A stretch of DNA of 10,995 nt from Clostridium sp. CAG:253 (GTDB lineage Bacteria > Bacillota > Clostridia > Lachnospirales > Lachnospiraceae): contig FR887331.1 of assembly GCA_000436755.1 (NCBI GenBank), positions 1 to 10,995 of the forward strand, in the 5' to 3' direction. Both the position numbers and the translations under genes were made by a program. Positions 6,105 through 10,995 of this stretch are shown piece after piece (within the stretch, counting starts at the first letter, position 1; each line of letters begins with the position of its first letter). Under the pieces are notes generated by a model. That model saw nothing but the letters and a program-made list of their open reading frames with translations, had not been told where the DNA came from and did no database searches.

Positions 6105-8630
6105 TCACGCCTTTCCTCTCTCTGCTAAAAGCTTTCCGACAACCTCAACGGCATTCTGAGCATCTTCTGAATAACCGTCTGCTCCGATTTCGTCGGCAAA
6201 TCCCTGTGTTATAACTGCCCCGCCTATAATAACAAGCGTATCCATATTATTTTCTTTCACAAGATTTACAACCTTTTTCATCTCCATCATAGTTGTTGTC
6301 ATAAGTGCAGAAAGACCGATTATATCTGCATTATGCTCTTTTGCGGCTTCTATTATGGTTTCTGCCGGTACATCTTTTCCGAGGTCGATAACATCATATC
6401 CATAATTCTTAAGCATAAGTACAACAAGATTCTTTCCGATATCATGTATATCGTGCTCAACCGTTGCCATTACTATTGTTCCTAAAGGTTCTTTATCCTT
6501 ATTCTGTGCCAGAACAGGCTCTAATACACCTATTCCAAGTTCCATGGTTTCAGCACTTGAGATAAGCTGCGGCAGATAATAAATCTGTTTGTCAAAAAGT
6601 TTTCCGACATGTGTTATGGCAGGTATAAGGCTTTTATCGATTATATCCTGTGCAACGGCACCATTTTCAAGTGCCTCTTTTACAAGTTCTTCTATCTTTT
6701 TGCTTCTTCCCTTTACAACAGCCTCAAAAAGTTTATCATCTTTTGGCACATTACTGTCAATATCAGTCGCTGAAGCTGCAGTTCCACCTGATACCTTAAC
6801 CTGCGATGCATCTATATCTCCCGAAAGTACAGAAAGCTTCCTTCCAGTAACCCTGTTTATGTATCTTGTGTCTGATTCAGGTTTATTCATAAGAAGGTCT
6901 GCGGCAAACATTGAGTGCATCAAAAGATCCTGTGACGGATTTGCTATCGCCATGGTAAGACCATGACTTATCGCTATACTCATAAAACTGCTGTTTACAA
7001 ACATTCTCTCAGGCAATCCGAAAGAAATATTTGAAAGCCCGCATGCTGTTGCAACTCCTATATCATTTTTGCAATATGAAATAGTCTCCATTGTTTCTTT
7101 TGCGGCATTTCTGTTTGCTCCGATAGTTGCAACTAGGCCATCCACTACCACATCCTCTTTTGTAAGACCAAATTCATATGCTCTCTCCAAAATTGTATGT
7201 ATAATTTCTTTCTTCTCATCAATATCTTTTGGAAGTCCCACCTCAGATAAAGGAAGCAAAATAAACATTGCTCCGTACTTTCTCGCTACCGGGATAAGTT
7301 TTTCAAATTTTTCAGGTTCCAGAGAAATTGAATTTATCAATGCTCGTCCCGGATAAATTCTAAGTGCTGCCTCAACAACAGACGGATGACTCGAATCAAT
7401 TGACAACGGAAGATTGCTCACAAGTGTAAGCTCATTCACGCATTTAAGCATCATTTCCTTTTCATCAATACCGTTCATACCCATATTGACATCAAGAATT
7501 GATGCTCCAAATTCTTCCTGCGACTCAGCCATCTCACAGACCATATCAAGACTTCCCTCACGAAGCTGTGCCTGTAATGCTTTCTTTCCTGTTGGATTTA
7601 TTCTCTCACCTATAATAAGAAAGTCACCGTCAAGGTCAATCGGCAGAACATTTCTCTCAGTAGATAATGCTCTTCTTAAGACTTTACCCTCTCTCTTCTC
7701 AAATGAACATCCTGACTTATATCCTTTTTCTATAAGCAGTTCATTTAAAAGTTTAATATGCTCCGGCGTAGTTCCACAGCAGCCGCCCACAACATCAGCA
7801 CCTGCATCAACAAGCGGCATCATCTCTTTTGCAAATTCTTCAGGTCCCATGTCATAAACAGTAACACCGTCTTCAAGTTTAGGAAGTCCGGCATTTGGCT
7901 TTGCCACAATCGGAATATCTGCATATTCTGTCATTGTCTTTACAATTTCAATCATCTTATCAGGGCCCGTAGAACAGTTCACACCAACCGCATCGGCTCC
8001 AAGTGTTGTCATAACAAGTGCCGCCGTCTCCGGATTTGTTCCATAAAGAGTTCTTCCGTCCTCATTAAATGTGAGTGTTACCATTACTGGAAGTTCACAG
8101 ACTTCTTTAGCCGCTATAACCGCTGCCCTGCATTCCTGAAGACTCATCATTGTTTCAACTACTATAAAATCAATTCCTGCATCAACAATACACTTTATCT
8201 GCTCCTTGTATATGTCGACCAGCTCTTCAAACATAAGCGGTCCGACAGGATAAACCTGTTTTCCCGTCATAGTTATGTCACCGGCAATGTAAACTTTTCT
8301 GCCTGCTTTTTTTTCTTCATCAGTAAGCCCTTCTTCAACAGCCGCCTTTGAAATCTCAACAAGTTTTGTATTTATCTCTAACAGCTTATCATCAAGTCCA
8401 TACTCTTCAAGCTTGATTCTGTTTCCCGAAAATGTCGGCGCATATAAAACATCACTTCCAGCCTGTATATACTCAATCTGAAGCTGTTTTAAAACATCAC
8501 TGTTTTCAATAATCCATTCTTCCGGACAAACACCTACCGGCATTCCTCTTTTTTGAAGGTTAGAACCTGTTGCCCCATCAAGTATAAGCTTTGATTTTTT
8601 TATTCTATCTCTAAACTCTTTTTTTGTCAT
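6105..8630 (-). CDS. metH: Cobalamin-dependent methionine synthase without reactivation domain
   Basis: Transfers a methyl group from methyltetrahydrofolate through cobalamin to homocysteine, making methionine. The homocysteine domain (about 1-300) has zinc ligands Cys219 (GVNCSTGP) and Cys284/Cys285 (GGCCGTTPEH). The pterin-binding domain (about 325-600) has GERINPTGKKALQ (341-353), DVNMGMNG (380-387) and SIDSSHPS (410-417). The cobalamin cap (about 630-710) is followed by the B12-binding Rossmann domain with DIHDIGKN (727-734), where His729 is the expected cobalt ligand. At 841 residues it stops after the B12 domain; the roughly 330-residue AdoMet-binding reactivation domain of E. coli MetH is absent and would have to be supplied elsewhere. 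ATG 8630 is fixed by an in-frame TAG 9 bases upstream; GAGG is 13 bases away, an unusually long spacing. It has its own promoter and no room for a SAM or T-box riboswitch. Confidence 0.96.
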   Translation of the reverse strand: MTKKEFRDRIKKSKLILDGATGSNLQKRGMPVGVCPEEWIIENSDVLKQLQIEYIQAGSDVLYAPTFSGNRIKLEEYGLDDKLLEINTKLVEISKAAVEEGLTDEEKKAGRKVYIAGDITMTGKQVYPVGPLMFEELVDIYKEQIKCIVDAGIDFIVVETMMSLQECRAAVIAAKEVCELPVMVTLTFNEDGRTLYGTNPETAALVMTTLGADAVGVNCSTGPDKMIEIVKTMTEYADIPIVAKPNAGLPKLEDGVTVYDMGPEEFAKEMMPLVDAGADVVGGCCGTTPEHIKLLNELLIEKGYKSGCSFEKREGKVLRRALSTERNVLPIDLDGDFLIIGERINPTGKKALQAQLREGSLDMVCEMAESQEEFGASILDVNMGMNGIDEKEMMLKCVNELTLVSNLPLSIDSSHPSVVEAALRIYPGRALINSISLEPEKFEKLIPVARKYGAMFILLPLSEVGLPKDIDEKKEIIHTILERAYEFGLTKEDVVVDGLVATIGANRNAAKETMETISYCKNDIGVATACGLSNISFGLPERMFVNSSFMSIAISHGLTMAIANPSQDLLMHSMFAADLLMNKPESDTRYINRVTGRKLSVLSGDIDASQVKVSGGTAASATDIDSNVPKDDKLFEAVVKGRSKKIEELVKEALENGAVAQDIIDKSLIPAITHVGKLFDKQIYYLPQLISSAETMELGIGVLEPVLAQNKDKEPLGTIVMATVEHDIHDIGKNLVVLMLKNYGYDVIDLGKDVPAETIIEAAKEHNADIIGLSALMTTTMMEMKKVVNLVKENNMDTLVIIGGAVITQGFADEIGADGYSEDAQNAVEVVGKLLAERGKA

Positions 8631-8695
8631 AACAATCTATAATCCTCATTTCTGAACAGTTTTCCATAACCTTCTGCTCTTATTCACTAAAAGTA

Positions 8696-8724
8696 ATTAT
8701 AGCTGAAAAGTGTATGTTTTACAA
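8696..8724 (-). promoter_or_regulatory. Sigma-A promoter for metH and the glycosyltransferase
   Basis: On the minus strand, -35 TTGTAA (8719-8724) and -10 TATAAT (8696-8701) are 17 bases apart. The transcript should start near 8689, leaving a leader of about 60 bases. That is too short for the known SAM, T-box or cobalamin riboswitches, and I saw no terminator-like hairpin in it. Confidence 0.85.
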
Positions 8725-8773
8725 TACTCTGACACACCGCTAAAAAACTCACCTTACTTTAAATTTTCATTCC

Positions 8774-9346
8774 CTATTTTCTTGAAAATTTTATCGGTTT
8801 TCCTCTCATATTTCCTTTTCTATCAACATAATAATCCATTTTTTCTGCTGTTTTTGCCTTTATCTTTTTTCTCTTTAACTGGGTCATTTTCCCAGATTTT
8901 ATTATATTTTTTGTATATGTACAATATTTTTTATTCAGATACAGACCATTTATCTGTTCCATAATTGTGCTGTCACTTGTTATCTTATAGCGCATGCTTT
9001 TATGATGAAATCCACTCAGAATATAATTACCTTTTTTGCAAATTGGATACCCGGAACATGTCGAAACAATCGTTGTTATAAGCTCTGCCTTTCCGTTTAC
9101 ATTCTGATATACATCCGCCCATATTGCATTTTGTCCTGCATCCGTCACCAGCAAAATATCATTGCCTGAAGCATCATGAATTTTTGCTGTATATACTCCG
9201 TCAGCAAACTGTTCTTTCTTCTTTAACTGCTTTATCAAATCACCATATACATCCGACTTAGTTTTTGCTCTGCAGACATTGCCGCTAAATCCAGTCACCA
9301 TCGCTGCCACAAGTAAAACAGCTAAAAACTTTTTTAAATTTTTCAT
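8774..9346 (-). CDS. Small secreted basic protein of unknown function
   Basis: I do not recognise this family. The 190-residue protein begins MKNLKKFLAVLLVAAMVTGF, a clear Sec signal peptide; cleavage by signal peptidase I is likely after Ala27 (C-R-A). Cys25 does not sit in a lipobox, so it is probably not a lipoprotein. The mature protein has three cysteines (97, 103 and 142), with Cys97 and Cys103 in TCSGYPICKKG able to form a disulfide loop. The central part (50-130) looks like beta-strand segments rich in Tyr, Ile and Thr. The C-terminal third (150-190) is strongly basic with many Lys and Arg. ATG 9346 has GGAGG 10 bases upstream. It is followed by metH 144 bases on, with metH's own promoter between and no clear terminator. 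No catalytic motif is visible. Confidence 0.8.
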   Translation of the reverse strand: MKNLKKFLAVLLVAAMVTGFSGNVCRAKTKSDVYGDLIKQLKKKEQFADGVYTAKIHDASGNDILLVTDAGQNAIWADVYQNVNGKAELITTIVSTCSGYPICKKGNYILSGFHHKSMRYKITSDSTIMEQINGLYLNKKYCTYTKNIIKSGKMTQLKRKKIKAKTAEKMDYYVDRKGNMRGKPIKFSRK

Positions 9347-9386
9347 AATCTTTATTCCTCCAATTCTTAATTTTTATTTTAAAAAA

Positions 9387-9395
9387 ATTATATCA
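9387..9395 (-). promoter_or_regulatory. Extended -10 promoter for the secreted protein gene
   Basis: The minus strand reads TGATATAAT, that is TGn directly before a perfect -10 TATAAT (9387-9392). No good -35 hexamer lies 16-18 bases upstream, which fits an extended -10 promoter. The transcript should start near 9380, about 34 bases before the ATG. Confidence 0.65.
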
Positions 9396-9464
9396 CACTA
9401 ACTTTAACAAACACTTTAATTTTTTCTTACATATTTATTACTTTTAATGATTATGATAAACTTA

Positions 9465-9491
9465 TTAACACACAATAAATGCAATTATAAT
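9465..9491 (+). promoter_or_regulatory. Probable promoter for tmcAL
   Basis: A perfect -10 TATAAT occurs at 9486-9491. The best -35 is TTAACA at 9465-9470, 5 of 6 consensus bases but with a short 15-base spacer; alternatives at 17-18 bases are poor. The leader would be about 34 bases. The 185-base gap 9347-9531 is otherwise AT-rich and holds the divergent promoter at 9387-9395. Confidence 0.5.
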
Positions 9492-9516
9492 TTCAGCAAA
9501 TAAATTGTCACTTAAA

Positions 9517-9522
9517 AAGGAG
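9517..9522 (+). promoter_or_regulatory. Ribosome binding site fixing the TTG start of tmcAL
   Basis: AAGGAG lies 9 bases before TTG 9532. An earlier in-frame TTG at 9505 has no such site and would put this one inside the coding sequence, so 9532 is preferred. Confidence 0.85.
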
Positions 9523-9531
9523 AGATTAACA

Positions 9532-10902
9532 TTGAAAACAGTAGGAATAGTTGCCGAATACAATCCATTTCACAATGGTCATAAATACCAGATTGAGCAG
9601 ATAAAAAAACAGACAAATGCAGACAATATTGTCATTGTCATGAGTGGCAATTTCGTGCAGCGCGGTGGCATGGCATGGACAGATAAATATCTCCGCTCCC
9701 AAATGGCAATAAAATGTGGTGCTGATTTTGTATTTGAAATTCCCTCTGTTTTTGCCTGTGCCAGTGCCCCAAATTTTGCCTTAGGCTCAGTAGCACTTCT
9801 CGATTCTCTGGGATTTGTTGATGAGATATGTTTTGGAAGTGAGGAGGGTTCTCTTGAACTTATAAACAAAATTGCCCTCACTTTAAATGACGAAAATTAT
9901 TTTGATGTTATTGATAAATATTTAAAATCAGGTCTTTCTTTCCCTGCTGCCAGAGAAAAATTTATAACAGCGATGTTTCCAAACGAAAAGGAAACCATAA
10001 CCAAACTTCTAAAACAGCCGAATAATATTCTCGCAATAGAATATATCAAAGCACTTAACAGCTTAAAAAGCAGAATAAAACCTATAACCATAAAACGTAT
10101 GGATGCCGGATACCATTCAACTTCTCTTGGCACAAATGACGGAAATTCCATCTCTCTGTCACCCTTAAGTTCCGCTTCGGCTATAAGAAGTGCTTTTTTG
10201 CCGGCTTTTGATAATGAAACTAATAATGACAACTGTTTAACTATGTCACATCAAACAAAGCAACAAAAACTTGAAAATATTTATTCGCATCTTCCGGAAG
10301 CGGTTTATGAGACTTTATCTGATAACCCTGACCGTTTCCCGGCAAATAATATGCTTTTAAACGATATGATGTATTACAAGTTATTGTCTCTTAAAAGTTG
10401 TGGCTGCACACTTGATATTTTCAGTGACGTCTCATCTGACCTCTCAGAAAGAATTTACAATAAATTATCTGAATTTAAAGATTTTGAAAGCTTTGCTGAC
10501 ATTTTGAAAACAAAGCAATACACCCATACAAGAATAACACGCGCGCTAACACATATTCTTCTTAATATGAAAGACTCTGATGTCAAAAATTTTGCTTCTT
10601 CTCTTTGCACCGAAAAAAAGATAATGTATGCGAGACTTTTGGGAATGAACAAAAAGAAAAGCCAACTGCTTAGAAATATAACCGATATTCCTGTTATTAC
10701 TAAAGTAGCAAATGCCTCCCGCACTTTTGAAAAATTTTCAGATTTGCTTTTTGATGACAATGTTCCCCTAAAAAATCACAACACTTTTACTGACAATCTT
10801 AATAAAGTGTTTAAATATGATATTTTTGCCTCTGAATTATACAGACATTGCATGAATAATAAAATTCCTGATGAATACCGTGCCGGAATATATATGCAAT
10901 AG
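9532..10902 (+). CDS. tmcAL: tRNA(Met) cytidine acetate ligase (YlbM/DUF795 family)
   Basis: Forms N4-acetylcytidine at the wobble C34 of elongator tRNA-Met, activating acetate with ATP. From TTG 9532 the protein has 456 residues, somewhat longer than the Bacillus enzyme. It begins MKTVGIVAEYNPFHNGH, with the nucleotidyltransferase HxGH signature at His14-His17. VMSGNFVQRGG (36-46), the block GADFVFEIPSVFACASAPNF (63-82), FGSEEG (101-106) and SASAIRSAF (214-222, the ISATxIR-like segment) follow in family order. The C-terminal RNA-binding part keeps the VITKV and DIFASELYR segments. The product is cytoplasmic. Several tandem motifs of the tail region overlap its stop codon. It is divergent from the secreted protein gene, and no terminator is visible in the 93 bases left. 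Confidence 0.95.
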   Translation: MKTVGIVAEYNPFHNGHKYQIEQIKKQTNADNIVIVMSGNFVQRGGMAWTDKYLRSQMAIKCGADFVFEIPSVFACASAPNFALGSVALLDSLGFVDEICFGSEEGSLELINKIALTLNDENYFDVIDKYLKSGLSFPAAREKFITAMFPNEKETITKLLKQPNNILAIEYIKALNSLKSRIKPITIKRMDAGYHSTSLGTNDGNSISLSPLSSASAIRSAFLPAFDNETNNDNCLTMSHQTKQQKLENIYSHLPEAVYETLSDNPDRFPANNMLLNDMMYYKLLSLKSCGCTLDIFSDVSSDLSERIYNKLSEFKDFESFADILKTKQYTHTRITRALTHILLNMKDSDVKNFASSLCTEKKIMYARLLGMNKKKSQLLRNITDIPVITKVANASRTFEKFSDLLFDDNVPLKNHNTFTDNLNKVFKYDIFASELYRHCMNNKIPDEYRAGIYMQ

Positions 10903-10916
10903 TATTGCATGCAATA
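10894..10916. repeat. Nested inverted repeats over the tmcAL stop codon
   Basis: ATGCAATA-G-TATTGCAT (10894-10910) is a perfect inverted repeat with one central base, and TATTGCATGCAATA (10903-10916) is a perfect 14-base palindrome sharing its right arm. The coding TAG is at 10900-10902. With arms of 7-8 bases, no loop and no T tract this is not an intrinsic terminator. Confidence 0.6.
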
Positions 10917-10921
10917 AATAC

Positions 10922-10980
10922 AATAAATATTACTTGAAATAAACATTTCTTACAACAAATATTATCTGTGATAAATATCG
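10922..10980. repeat. Degenerate 16-17 bp AT-rich tandem repeat
   Basis: Successive units AATAAATATTACTTGA (10922), AATAAACATTTCTTAC (10938) and AACAAATATTATCTGTG (10954) each match the first at about 12 of 16 positions. A fourth partial unit, ATAAATAT, begins at 10971. Low sequence complexity could produce some of this similarity. The array may continue beyond the window. Confidence 0.35.
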
Positions 10981-10995
10981 GCTATGTTACATCAA

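Noticed and set aside
7758..8351. 197-codon open frame on the plus strand inside metH
   Set aside because: It is antisense to a clear full-length metH. Its translation is rich in Cys, His and Phe with no domain, and it has no ribosome binding site; it is a shadow frame.
8631..8695. SAM, cobalamin or T-box riboswitch upstream of metH
   Set aside because: The leader after the promoter is only about 60 bases and has no recognisable conserved core or terminator hairpin.
8761..8791. AAATTTTC/GAAAATTT inverted repeat at the end of the secreted protein gene as a terminator
   Set aside because: The 8-base stem is nearly all A and T with a 15-base loop, and the nearest T tract on the minus strand is more than 10 bases away.
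9505..9531. Nine-codon extension of tmcAL starting at TTG 9505
   Set aside because: There is no ribosome binding site before 9505, and the strong site at 9517-9522 would lie inside the gene. Homologues begin at the MKTVGIV-like sequence.

Overview
The window is an ordinary, compact stretch of low-GC bacterial chromosome, most likely from an anaerobic gut-type Clostridia of the Lachnospiraceae. The basis is the AT-rich sequence, the strong AGGAGG-type ribosome binding sites, the consensus sigma-A promoters, the greA-lysS pairing, a short MetH without its reactivation domain, a DUF5050-type protein and a cytoplasmic SASA-type esterase. No phage, transposon, CRISPR, rRNA or tRNA gene was seen.

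Layout. (1) 1-2168, minus strand: a greA-lysS operon with a near-perfect promoter; lysS runs off the left edge. (2) 2186-3736, minus: a cytoplasmic sialate O-acetylesterase/acetylxylan-esterase-like SGNH enzyme, with a 26-bp operator-like palindrome just upstream of its ribosome binding site. (3) 4003-5043, plus: a membrane-anchored protein with seven roughly 40-residue propeller-like repeats and its own promoter, divergent from the esterase. (4) 5055-5104: a long bidirectional terminator between this gene and the convergent unit to its right. (5) 5169-8630, minus: a metH-glycosyltransferase operon with 3 bases between the genes and a consensus promoter at 8696-8724. (6) 8774-9346, minus: a small secreted basic protein of unknown function. 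(7) 9532-10902, plus: tmcAL, which starts at TTG and is divergent from the secreted protein. (8) 10894-10995: an AT-rich tail with nested palindromes and a degenerate tandem repeat.

Functionally this is a mix of translation and transcription housekeeping (lysS, greA, tmcAL), one-carbon/methionine metabolism (metH), glycan-related enzymes (esterase, family 2 glycosyltransferase) and two envelope or secreted proteins of unknown role. Two gene starts differ from the longest open frame. The esterase starts at 3736 rather than 3835, and tmcAL starts at TTG 9532 rather than TTG 9505; in both cases a strong ribosome binding site decides. I did not find a convincing new multi-gene system. The most worthwhile leads are the palindrome before the esterase, the coupling of metH to a glycosyltransferase, the seven-repeat anchored protein and the AT-rich repeats shared by two intergenic tails.
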